Source: Podaxis mareebaensis
Taxonomy: Eukaryota > Basidiomycota > Agaricomycetes > Agaricales > Agaricaceae
Length of the DNA: 28,128 nucleotides
Reading direction: 5' to 3'
NCBI GenBank assembly: GCA_018524725.1
Contig: JAEUWP010000431.1
Location: forward strand, 1 to 28,128
Part shown: positions 17,239-26,395 of the stretch, in pieces
How the letters are laid out: each line of letters opens with the position of its first letter
How positions within the stretch are numbered: the stretch's first letter is position 1
Program-made: the position numbers and the translations under genes
Notes under the pieces: generated by a model
What the model was told of the DNA's origin: nothing
What the model saw: only the letters and a program-made list of their open reading frames with translations
Databases searched by the model: none

Positions 17239-18164
17239 TATTTAGGCACAGCACAAAGCAATGAGAACCTTGGGGTGACTACATGCACAGTGCAAAGCAA
17301 TGAGAGCAGCAGTCAGGAAAAGGTTACAACATGGGATCAGCACATGAGGGAAGTCTAATCTTTATGTTACAAGGTTTCTTCTTTAGCTAAGCAACACCTA
17401 AGTCAGAGCCTATCCTTGTAAGAGAGATGAGCAGAGGTCCTAGTCCTATACAGGTCAGTAGGAGCTGCTCTGTTTAACCTTAGGTGGCTGTTCATGTTGT
17501 CTCTAGGCAGCAAACTCATATAGATTGCACACTCTGTAGGACAAGACATTGATGAGAAGCCTGAGAGGGAAAAGCTATCTTCAAGGGCAAAGAGTTGTAG
17601 ACTTAACAGGCTACTGGTGTTCAAGGAAGTATCACATGTTCCAAGAAGAGGTAACACTCATTAAGATTAGACTTGCTAATCTGTAGGTCCAAGCAGTGTA
17701 CATATACAAGTCCAAGTGACTACTTTAGGAAGTAGATCAATTGTAGCATAGAAGACAAATATCAAAGAGAAGGCATATATGAAGAGCATAGGGCATAGGG
17801 CATAATGAAAGGAAGGCATAAGGCATAGAGTAAAAGTCTGCAAGAGTGAACATAATTGATGTGATACAAGTAAGACAGAAAGGTTGAAACTTATACCTGG
17901 TCCTAATAATAGAAAGTGTCTAAAGACAGAAACAGTAAGTTTAGCATTCATCACAAGTTGTCATTGCAGGGGAAGTATACTCTGTGATATTGAAACACTT
18001 CATCTACCTTCTCACACATTTCCCAATCTAGTGTCTGCCAGAGCTCCATTGTTTCCTGCCATAAGCTGATCATCATCCACCTCATTAAATCCCAATCTTC
18101 ATATGACTGTTCCTTGGTCTCTTCAGTCTCATCAGTGATCTTGGAGTCTGCAATATTCATAACA
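17239..18164 (-). mobile_element. 5' LTR of element D (inner end tentative)
   Basis: On the minus strand it starts at 18164 with TGTTATGAATATTG and interrupts LINE ORF2 copy B. The terminus is shared with 10883. The inner end is placed at a TGTTATTT near 17239, which would pair with the terminus, but TGTTACAA near 17366 is an alternative. No TSD can be paired because the other side is rearranged. Confidence 0.55.
17951..18160 (-). CDS. 69-aa ORF beginning inside LTR D terminus
   Basis: The ATG overlaps the LTR end (TGTTATG, ATG at LTR nt 5-7), the same offset as the family A LTR ORF. The product is acidic and tryptophan-rich (DETEETKEQSYEDWDLMRW, then LWQETMELWQTLDWEM) and has no recognised motif. 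The frame stays open although the surroundings are CpG-poor and stop-rich. The related terminus at 10883 encodes a similar start (MNI...DSK.TD.E) but stops early. It could be the first exon or remnant of a longer LTR-encoded protein, or chance. Confidence 0.4.
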   Translation of the reverse strand: MNIADSKITDETEETKEQSYEDWDLMRWMMISLWQETMELWQTLDWEMCEKVDEVFQYHRVYFPCNDNL

Positions 18165-20061
18165 GCCTTGGTAGAATAGTATCAGACATGTTCCTTGAAT
18201 GAAAGCACCTGATTGAAGTAGAAACCCAAGTAATGGAGATACTGTTTGGGTTTGAAGATAAGTTGGCCATTGATGGGATGATTAACAACTATGTTGGGGT
18301 CAGGTTCTGCCCAAGGATGGTTGGAAAAATGAAAGGCTTCAGTCTTGTCATGTTCAAGAGTGAGGCCCATAGAGGTCAATAGATGTTCACAGTCTAGGTA
18401 GACAGAAGTGAGTAATTTACAGTTGGTGTGTACAAATTCTGATTGGACAACTATTAAGAGGATAAACCAGATCAAATTGTGTTGCTTCAAATTGAAGATG
18501 ATTAGATATCATTTTCTCAATAAGCTTGCCAAGAGTATTGAGGAGGATGACAGGTCAGAACATTTTTGGAGTCAAATAATGTGGTTTTTTTGGTTTTGGG
18601 ATGATGACCAAAGTGGATGACTTGAAATATTCTGGCCAGATATGGTATCTAATGCATGCAGAAGTGAAAGAGGCAAAGTTTACTTTGATGTCATCATCAG
18701 ACATGATATGTTTGACATGGGCCCATGAAAAGTGGTCTGGACCTGGAGCAGAGGAATTAGTGCATGGAATAAGAGCATCTGTAAGTTCCCTGGAGGAGAA
18801 AGGGGGCCACATTCATTCTTCCTGGTTTGGTGTGAATGTGGCTGTGTTAAGATTGACAGGGTGGGAGGATGCCACATTGTATGTTTCATCAAGTGCTCTC
18901 CATAAGCTCTCAGGTTTGTCACATGGTTGTCCCTTATGAAGGATGGATTAGGAAGGAAGGAGGTTGCATTTCTTCACCCAAGACATGAGGTCCCATGGTC
19001 ATCTTTTCTCCTGAGAGATTTTGAGGATTTTATGGTCAAAGAAAGTTTGTTTAGCCTTTCTTGTGGTGCATCTGAAATTGGTCCAGTTGTGCTTAGTTCT
19101 ATGGGTGTTAAACACATGAAGGGTGTTGGAGCATTGTTTGTTCCACTACAGTTTAGATCAATGGCATTATTGTTCCATTCCTCTGTGACAATAGAGAAAA
19201 TGGATGATGCATATTTATTAATGTTATCAGCAGATACAAATGTGGGAGTGATGGACTTTATGCACCTGGAGCAATTATAAAGAAAGACTGCTTCTTCTTT
19301 GGAATCTTTGGGAATAGTATGTTTGACCATAATGGGATGGGCAGTCATAGGGAGGGGAATGTATGTGAGGAGTGGAACATGATCAGATTTGGATCTCCAA
19401 TTGTGTTTATGTGAATGAGTAGGAGCTGGAATGTTTTTGGGGGATATAGCAAATATAAGATCAATGACCATTTCCAATTTGTTAGGATTGTCAGGGTAAT
19501 GTGTGGCAGAAAAAGTGATGGGTGATGACTGGATGAGTCTGATTGAATCCATGATGTTGATTAATAGATCTGTGCAGGCTGAATAGTGGTTATGTTTAGG
19601 ATCCCAGTCAGGTGATCTTGTATTAAAATCCCCTCCAGTGAAGAGAATGTTGTTGGGGAAGGAATAGATGTGTGATTCTAAATAGTCTATGGATGAGGAA
19701 TCATGCAATTTGAAGTAACAATTAAGGAAGTATTGTTTACTAGGTATTGATAGAGAAAATAGTTGAAAGTCTGATGAGGAAATAATATTTAAGTGGATGA
19801 TTGGGTTTAGGGATCAAAGGGTATTACAGACATATGTAAGTACTCTCAGTTTAAAAATGGACTGATCATGGAGGAGTAACCAGTCTTTATGGATAGGTGG
19901 TCCTTCTATCAGATCTCCTTCAGAGGTCAATGTGGATGGGATGTTCCTAATGAACCTGAAAGGAGGCTCTTGTAAACATAGAATGTGAATGTCTTTCAAT
20001 AGGGGAGAATTTAAAAGAAATTCAGTAGTAGTCTAGTTCTTTTGTATATTAAACAAACAAA
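18165..20061 (-). pseudogene. LINE copy B ORF2: AP-type endonuclease and truncated reverse transcriptase
   Basis: ORF2 encodes target-site nicking and reverse transcription. The endonuclease domain is clear: LCLQEPP (catalytic Glu), FTGGDFNTRSPDWD and SDHVPL (terminal His). A frameshift near 19000 leads to GQPCDKPESLWRALDETYNV, then the RT region TNSSAPGPDHFSWAHVKHI, KSSTLVIIPKP and LNTLGKLIEKMISNHLQFEA. Near 18450 the sequence jumps to TNCKLLTSVYLDCEHLLTSM, LEHDKTEAFHF and YLHYLGFYF, so the RT palm with the YxDD motif is deleted. Several TGA/TAG stops occur, including ones near 20034 and 19814. The copy ends at the LTR D insertion at 18164; RNase H is lost here. Confidence 0.9.
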
Positions 20062-20105
20062 TTGAAACACTATTTAAAGAACAAGCATTATTGAGATGTG
20101 AGTGT

Positions 20106-22595
20106 TCAGACATTTACTGCTCTTGTATTGAAGTCAGCTTTAGCCTTTTCAGTCTTTAACTCCTTTAGTTTATTGATAATCCATTCTTTGTTGTAACAAT
20201 GATGGAAGAATGGGCACTTGTCACTGTTCACATGGTGTTCTTTGGAGCTACATGACAAACAGTTAAAGGAGGTTATGTGAAGACACTCTTTGATGTTAGC
20301 AGGGGTAAGGGGATGGGGATTAGGGCCAGCCTTGCTGCAACAGTAGTGCCCATCACATCAGTAGTTATCAGTATGGTGGGGGTCACCACAAATAGTGCAC
20401 CTAGGATTGTGTGCTTTACAGAGATGAGTGGGATGTCCCCACCTCCACCATTGGTTACACAAGGGGCTAGCAACCCTCATACTAGTGCCTCAGAAAGTAC
20501 ACACTCTATTCTCAAAAAGAATGGTGTGATTGATATAGAATTTGGCCCTAGAGGCTGTTTGTGAATCCCACAGATCAAAGAAAAGGATGGCTGAGTCCAA
20601 GTGGGGGGAGACATGGCAGAAGTGGGGTTTACCAATGAGGTGGTTGACAATGTTGGCATAGGGGGAGGCATCAATGGTGGGCTTAATATCATCCACTGTG
20701 TGAGGAGTACCATCTTTCTTAAAGTAAGGAAGGTTGGTAAGTTTGATGAAAGATTTTAACATAGGAAGTGAGGGAATGACTGTATTCCTAATGTCAGGTG
20801 AAGCAAAGGCTGACCTATTGGAGTCAGTGATGCCTTTCCTGATAGCAGAAAGCTCAGCCTCAGAGGCAACAGAGCTAGTATTGAGCTAGAGAGTACATTT
20901 GTTCTTCTTCACTAACTTGATGTGAAGAGGAAGGCTCTTTTGGTAGAGTTCATTGTTGCAACAACAAACAATGAGCTCCAAGGATGTAATCATAAGGTGT
21001 GTAAATATGTCATTGAAGGGAATAATGACATTTTTATGAGAAGGTCCCTGTGTAGCTTTTGGTTGAGAAGATGGATGAGGAAATGGTGAGGGAGATTTGG
21101 GTGGAAGCAATTTGATATCACTGGAGTTGTGAAGGAAGTTAATGATGTTGACCAGTGACATTTGAGGGAATTGATTTTGTAGAGCTGCATATTTTTACAG
21201 TTCCTCTACTTTGAGTGGGGTTTGAGATGCTGCTTTGGAATACAATGTTCTTTGGGTAGATGGGAATGGAGCCCCAGACCTGTATTGAGGTTTGGTAGCT
21301 TGGTTGGTTAATGGGAGGGGGGGTAGAGGGTTAGGCAGAGGGGAGAGGGAGAGGGGGATTAGGAGCCTTTGGGGAAAAAGACAGGGCTATAATAGGCTTA
21401 CACTGACTAGGAGTGGCTACTGTTTTACAAGGTGCCCAGTGACAAGTGACAGTGGACTAGGAGCTAGGGTTAGGGTTACCCTTACCTGAACTGGAAGTCT
21501 CAGGAGGGGTGTCAGGAGTGGTGTTAGAAGAGGGAGGGAGAGGAAGCATATCAGTATCAATATTAAAGCCAGATAACTCACCTGGTTTGAGAGGGTCAGC
21601 CAGAGGGAGACATGAAAGGGTGATTGCTTGAGCTGTGTCTCAAGTGAGTTGCAAATCTAATTCCTGGGAAGATCCCATGGAAACAGCAGGAATAGTGGAA
21701 TCTACTGGGAAAATCCCATGAAGATTTGAAGGAGAAGGGGGGGACACAGCAGGAGCCTTTTCAGCCTGATGATTGTTATGAAGACCAGTTGACATTGGGG
21801 TTGGAGTCAGGGAAAGAGTATGGGATGGCAGGAATAACATTGAGATAGCATCATAGAGATGCACTTTGTGGTTGTTGTATAGGACAGATTTGTTGCACAA
21901 TTGTTCAGAGTGTGCAATGGTCTGAAGAATATTAATGAGGTGAGAAGTTCCCTTGAAGGTCAAAAGATTTCCATTGTTAGCCCATGTAGTGAGCCAACTG
22001 GAAGTAAAGCTGAGGAGTGATGTTAAAAAGTCTAGGCCTTTGATGTCATCAGTATTAGTGACATCCATATCACTGAGGGTATTACAGATAGTGTTACAGA
22101 TGGCTGACCAATCCATTCCACAGGACAGCTGTGCATCAACATGAGGCTGCACACAGGAAAGGGGGAGATGAGGGTGAAGGTAGGGAGAGAAGGGAGAGGG
22201 TCAGAAGGTTGAGACTCATCCCAAGTGGCACCTGGAGTAGGAGGGATAAAGCCATATGAGGAGGCAATGGCCTGGGAGGGAGTGAGAACCCAGTGGGATA
22301 ATGGTGTGAGTTCAGATGACATTTCAAGTTCCTCATGGACCAGCACAAGGGATGGATGGATGGAGTGGGGAGTGGAGAGGCCTTAAGAGCCTTCTTCTTT
22401 GCTCTGATTGCCTTCTTCAGTGCTATAGACTGAAGAGGCAGCATTGTTATTATCATGAACTTTCAAACTCTTATGAGTTTGGTTGGAAAGAAGTTGATCA
22501 GTAGAAATAGAATGTTTAGTTCCAAGAGAGGGGGTAGGTGAAGGTGGCTTGCATATGAAGTTGTCCTTGTTCTTGAGATCATTGAAGGGAGTGCA
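20106..22595 (-). pseudogene. LINE copy B ORF1 (Gag-like), main part
   Basis: This is collinear with copy A. It shows the acidic N-terminal stretch, SQAIASSYGFIPPTPGATWD, ITNTDDIKG-like LDFLTSLLSF (as NTDDIKGLDFLTSLL), SEQLCNKSVLYNNHKV, the Pro-rich linker, SLVNIINFLHNSSDIK, the NVIIPFNDIF block, and SAILFFDLWDSQ. Near the end there are three zinc-knuckle-like clusters: CNQWWRWGHPTHLC (second Cys lost), CTICGDPHHTDNYWC (spacing altered) and CLSCSSKEHHVNSDKCPFF. It ends at TGA 20106-20108, about 50 bp before ORF2, the usual LINE order. Multiple stops and small shifts occur. The frame continues beyond the solo LTR at 22596-23966. Confidence 0.87.
22591..22595. repeat. Left 5-bp TSD of solo LTR A copy 2
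   Basis: GTGCA, repeated at 23967-23971 next to the other LTR end. Confidence 0.93.
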
Positions 22596-22599
22596 TGTT

Positions 22600-23421
22600 A
22601 TGAACCAGCCTGGTACCTCCTGCCACAATATCATTTATCATGCATTAGTCCATGAACTTGGACTTCCAAATGCCTCTCGCTCCACCACTCAAGATATGGG
22701 TATACCAGCTGAAGACTCAACCTGCTACCGCAATGAAGCTTTCACCAATCGTCGCCTTCCTGGCCACGTGTCCCTATTCTCTGAAGACTGGCCAACACCT
22801 GGACCACTCTTCTATGAGACTGACCGCATGATGACAGAAATATTACGCATCGCTTGGGAGAACGCTCCCTTCACTCACATCTTTGATCCTGATGGGTTAT
22901 ACGTTCAAATGATCCACAACAACTTTGACTCTGCCTGGGCCCACGGTTGGAAGATGATTCCTTATGCTGGAGAACCCATTGTATTCCTTCACCCCTACAT
23001 GATGTATCCACCTGAAGTGGTCCCGCACATCATCAAGTACGAAGTCGCCCACGGATTCTACTTTCAAGAAGTAGAAGTCTACCATGTTGACCCTAACTCT
23101 GACGAACCTCCGGCCATCCCTCCCCGTCGTACTCAGCTTCCGCCCCTCCGCAGCATCGACTCCAACGTTCCAGGCATCGACGAGTCAAACCCAGAAGAAC
23201 CCATCAGTGATCCCCCTCCATATCCACCACCATACATCACCAGTGATATATCGTCATCATCGTCATCGTCCCCGCACCGCAGCCTCATCTTCCTCCATGA
23301 AGATTCTCCTGACTCGTTGCCTTTGACTGGTAACTTCCCTATTCCCAGTTCCGCCTCGTCTCCCAATTCCTACTCATCCGACTCTTCTAATGGACGCCTC
23401 CACCCCGATATGGACTTGTGA
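22600..23421 (+). CDS. Intact LTR-encoded protein (273 aa), unknown function
   Basis: The ATG is bases 5-7 of the LTR (TGTTATG). Residues about 10-165 form a domain conserved in all copies: IIYHALVHELGLP, NEAFTNRRLPGH, SLFSEDWPTPGPLFY, MMTEILRIAWENAPFTHIFD, AHGWKMIPYAGEPIVFLHPY, VVPHIIKYEVAHGFYFQEVE. The remainder is Pro/Ser-rich and probably disordered, with two PPPY motifs (205-208 and 209-212), a serine run after residue 217 and an acidic end. There is no signal peptide or membrane segment. I recognise no family. The frame is open for 17 codons above the LTR into flanking LINE sequence. The PPxY motif in known proteins binds WW domains such as those of Nedd4/Rsp5 ligases; that role is inference here. 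Confidence 0.75.
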   Translation: MNQPGTSCHNIIYHALVHELGLPNASRSTTQDMGIPAEDSTCYRNEAFTNRRLPGHVSLFSEDWPTPGPLFYETDRMMTEILRIAWENAPFTHIFDPDGLYVQMIHNNFDSAWAHGWKMIPYAGEPIVFLHPYMMYPPEVVPHIIKYEVAHGFYFQEVEVYHVDPNSDEPPAIPPRRTQLPPLRSIDSNVPGIDESNPEEPISDPPPYPPPYITSDISSSSSSSPHRSLIFLHEDSPDSLPLTGNFPIPSSASSPNSYSSDSSNGRLHPDMDL

Positions 23422-23666
23422 TATATAACCAGTAAATAACTCCTCTTCTATCTTGCTACAGACATTCCACCTTGTATTCCTGTATCCCGCCTGAACTCTA
23501 TCTTGAACAGTTTCCTTAGTTAGTTAGTTTCCTTTCTGATCTCTGTTTCTATTCTTGTCCTAGTTCTATTCTTGTCTCACTCCGCTCCGTAGTTACGCTT
23601 CTATTGACTCTCGGACTTATAGCATTACTTCGTCATAACTACTAGATTTGGACCTTAGAAGTAAAG

Positions 23667-23675
23667 CTTAAATAG
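23667..23675 (+). promoter_or_regulatory. Candidate TATA box of LTR A
   Basis: CTTAAATAG followed by CATGTACTGGAAG is kept in copies 1 (about 5194) and 3 (minus strand). It lies downstream of the LTR ORF, as a U3 promoter core would. A transcript starting here would not include the ORF of the same LTR. Confidence 0.4.
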
Positions 23676-23966
23676 CCGCTCATGTACTGGAAGCGCAAGC
23701 TTCCTATATTCTCAAATCTCAAGTTATTGTCTACCTTTAACTTCTGATTGATGTTAGCTCACGATCAGTGTGGTAGTAAACGCTCTGTTGGTCATACTCT
23801 CGACTGATAGACGTTCAACCTCCTGAGTGTACTTAATTGGACACTTGCCTCACCACCTTCTTATCGTGATCCTTCTTGCTAGATCCTAGTGCCTCTGTGA
23901 ACCATCTAGTAAGATAGCCACCCCCTAGCAAAGCTTAGGCGACCGGTGATAAGGACCAACCTAACA

Positions 23967-23971
23967 GTGCA
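23967..23971. repeat. Right 5-bp TSD of solo LTR A copy 2
   Basis: GTGCA, identical to 22591-22595. Confidence 0.93.
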
Positions 23972-24090
23972 TGAAGCTTCCTGGGGTTGTGTAAGAGATA
24001 GTGCTATGCTAGTACTTGAGCATCAGCAGGAAAGTTTTGACTTGACAGTCCTCAAAGCACCTCCAAGGCCTCCAGAAGAGTCCTTAGAGC
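23967..24090 (-). pseudogene. LINE copy B ORF1, N-terminal piece beyond the solo LTR
   Basis: Once the LTR and one TSD copy are removed, this joins the ORF1 at 22595 and aligns with the start of copy A (SSKDSSGGLGG against SKETSSFLGGMKK; CSSTSIALSLTQP against HRHSSASLAPVSTQP). The start codon is not preserved and one TGA interrupts the frame. Confidence 0.75.
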
Positions 24091-24821
24091 TTGATATAAT
24101 AAGTGAGATGGTTTGTATTCCTTTTCATAACTACAAATAACTATTCTACTGAGACAATAGTGGTGGTTACTGGAAAAGGAAGGATGTTTGGTGTAGTTAT
24201 TGCTGTCAAGCTGGACAAAATTCTATCTTGATCTTGAATATCTCCAGGATTTCTTTGGTATAGCTTTGATCTTTTTTTTGAATCCAGTTGTACTTCTGGG
24301 TGGTAGACTATTTCTGTAGTGTGCAAATCCACTAGTTGTGCCAGGGGTCTATCTTTTCTTTCCAGTTACCCTTCAATTGGATACTCCTTCTTTCTATGTG
24401 GCTTAGAGTTATTCCACAGCAGAGCTATTGTCTCCTACAGCCAGTTCATGCTTATGTGGGTGATTTGTCTTCTACTAGTTATCCAGGCATTCAAAGTTGG
24501 CTCTTCCCTTTGTTATTGGTCCAGAGTAGGGTTGCAGTTGTTTTCTGGGTTCACCAAGGTTCCTACAATCTGTCAAAATCACTTTTTATGGAGTGGTTTC
24601 CTCTCTCCAATCTGCAGGCCTTTAAGGATTGGTTGCTATCCAATTCACTGTGTTTAGGTGTAACTCCTGTCATAGGTTTGCAGTCTACTTGTAGATCCAG
24701 TCTAGCCCAGGATGGTTCTAATCTGTGATGGGATTAGGGCCCATTACACTCTAGAGGTATCATGCATCATCTAGTCACTTATAATGGACATGAGGGTCAC
24801 TGAGGGAAGCTTCTAATATAA
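24091..24821. other. LINE 5' leader, then unassigned decayed sequence
   Basis: Positions 24091 to about 24190 match the leader of LINE copy A. From there to the LTR at 24822 nothing is identified. A 130-codon plus-strand frame at 24336-24728 is long for this region, but it starts at no clear signal, has no motif and may be chance or the relic of an unknown element. Confidence 0.45.
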
Positions 24822-26194
24822 TGTTAGGGTGGTCCTTATCACTGGGCACCTATGCTTAAGCTAGGGGGCAGCTATCTCAGTAGATGGTTTGCAAGCACTA
24901 AGATCTACCAAGAAGGATGATGGTAAGTAGGTAGTGAGGCAAGTGTCCAATTAAGCACACTTAGGGGTTGAACTTCTATTAGTCAAGAGTATGACTAATA
25001 GAGAGTTTACTACCACACTGATCATTGACTAACATCAATTGTAAGAGTGAGGAACATAGATACAATTTGAGAATATTGGAAGCTTGCACTTCCAGTACAT
25101 GGATGGCTATTTAAGCTCTACATCTAATGTCCCAATCAGGTAGTTATGATGATGTAGTACAAAGTCCAATGGTCAATCAGAAACATGTAACTACAGAATG
25201 GATATGAGATAAAAATAGAAACAGACTAAGAGCTAGAAATAGATTGAGTCCAAGAATGGTTTGAGATGAGTTATAGAGAGATAACTAACAGGAGACAGAA
25301 ACAAGAAGTAATACTAGAAATAAGTCCATACATCCTGACCAATAGACAAGAGGCATATACTACAAGTCTAGGTCCCAGTGAAGTTGTCCATTAGAAGAAT
25401 TAGAAGTAAATGAGGCAGGGGATGAGGCAGAAGAGGGAACTGTGAAGTTCCCAACAAGTGGAGAGTCAAGAGAGTCTGACTCAATCATAGAGCTGCAGTA
25501 TAGTGACTGTGATGATGAGGATGACAAGGAGACATCTCCAGTGATGTAGGAGGGTGGGTAAGGAGGAGGTGGAGGCAGAGCAGTAGTTGGTTCTTTGGGA
25601 GGTGACTTGTCAATGCCAGGGACATTGGAGTTGACTCTGAAGAGGGGAGGAAGCTGGGTATACTGTGGAGGGATGGAGGGTGGATCCTCAGAGTTAGGAT
25701 CAATGTGATAGACTTCTACCTCTCAAGAGTAGAGTCCATGAGCAACTTCATATTTGATAATATGAGGGATGACTTCCAGCAGGTACACCATATAGGGATG
25801 AAGGAATACAATTGGCTCTCCAGTATAGGGGATCATCTTCCAGTTATGGGCCCAGGACAAGTTGAAGTCATTTGTAATGGTTTGGACATAAAGACCATTG
25901 GGGTCAAAGACATGAGTGAAGGGAGCATTCTCCCAGGTGATGTGTAGTATCTCAGTCATTATGTGGTCAATGGAGTAGAATATAGGACCAGGGGTTGGCC
26001 AGTCTTCAGAGAAGAGTGAAGCATGACCAGGGAGGCAATGATTGGTGAAGGCTTCATTCCTATAATGAGTCAAGTTGCTGGCAGATTTGTTGATATCAGC
26101 AGTAGTGTTCTGAGAGATGTTTGGGAGGCCAAGTTCATGGATAAGAGCATAGTAGATGAGGTTGGTGTGTGATGTCTGGGATGAGTTCATAACA
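24822..26194 (-). mobile_element. LTR, family A, copy 3 (full length, reversed)
   Basis: This is a 1373-bp unit with the same ends as copies 1 and 2, read on the minus strand. Flanking pentamers differ (TATAA on the left, CAGCC on the right), so it is not a simple solo LTR. It probably derives from recombination between LTRs of different insertions or from a deletion. It sits inside a family B LTR at its 5' side (26195-26313). CpG-poor. Confidence 0.9.
25360..26190 (-). pseudogene. LTR-A ORF, copy 3, one stop codon
   Basis: The ATG overlaps the LTR terminus. 277 codons run collinearly with copy 2 and I find a single internal stop, TGA at codon 156, after HGLYS. Copy 2 has CAA there and copy 1 also has TGA, so an ancestral CGA that mutated on either strand explains all three. 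The first 155 residues (IYYALIHELGLP, SLFSEDWPTPGPIFY, WENAPFTHVFDPNG, IVFLHPYM) and the tail (one PPPY kept, the second PPSY; final LHWDLDL) are conserved. Confidence 0.85.
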
Positions 26195-26313
26195 CAGCCT
26201 CTAGTTCATTCATGAACAGATGGGCATTCCACTTAGGAACTTAATAGTGTCAGGTTGTCTTAGGACAGTATCTCTCTGCATTGGTGTGACATCCATACTA
26301 TGCCTAAGTATCA
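26195..26313 (-). mobile_element. LTR family B, copy 3, first 119 bp
   Basis: Read on the minus strand it starts at 26313 with TGATACTTAGGCAT and follows copy 1 through GAGATACTGTCCTAAGACA, TATTAAGTTCCTAAG and GAACTAGAGGCTG, where the family A LTR begins. The remainder is absent at the other side of that LTR. Confidence 0.8.
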
Positions 26314-26395
26314 GCCATATGGTCGAGGGGTTTGGATGTAGGCTTAATTCCTGCCAGACCTTTCAGCTGTGTGGTCCCAGGTTCAAACCCCTGAG
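26314..26395 (+). repeat. tRNA-like module (SINE or pol III promoter)
   Basis: An A-box-like TGGTCGAGGGG (26320-26330) and a perfect B box GGTTCAAACCC (26380-26390) are correctly ordered and spaced for a long-variable-arm tRNA type. No full cloverleaf is seen. It begins exactly at the edge of the family B LTR fragment. Confidence 0.5.

Larger units (their letters stand above)
22596..23966 (+). mobile_element. Solo LTR, family A, copy 2 (youngest)
   Basis: This is a 1371-bp unit, TGTTATGAACC...CCTAACA, inserted in ORF1 of LINE copy B with a perfect GTGCA duplication on both sides. It is rich in CpG (for example GTCGCC, CCGCACCGCAG), whereas the host LINE is not, so it is a recent insertion that later lost its internal region. 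It contains an intact ORF (22600-23421) and, about 245 bp after it, a TTAAATAG box. A U3 region containing the ORF, then R and U5, is the simplest reading. Confidence 0.95.

Noticed and set aside
18601..19280. Plus-strand frames of 112 and 117 codons
   Set aside because: They are antisense to the LINE ORF2 endonuclease and RT motifs read on the minus strand.
20277..20564. 95-codon plus-strand frame
   Set aside because: Antisense of the ORF1 zinc-knuckle region.
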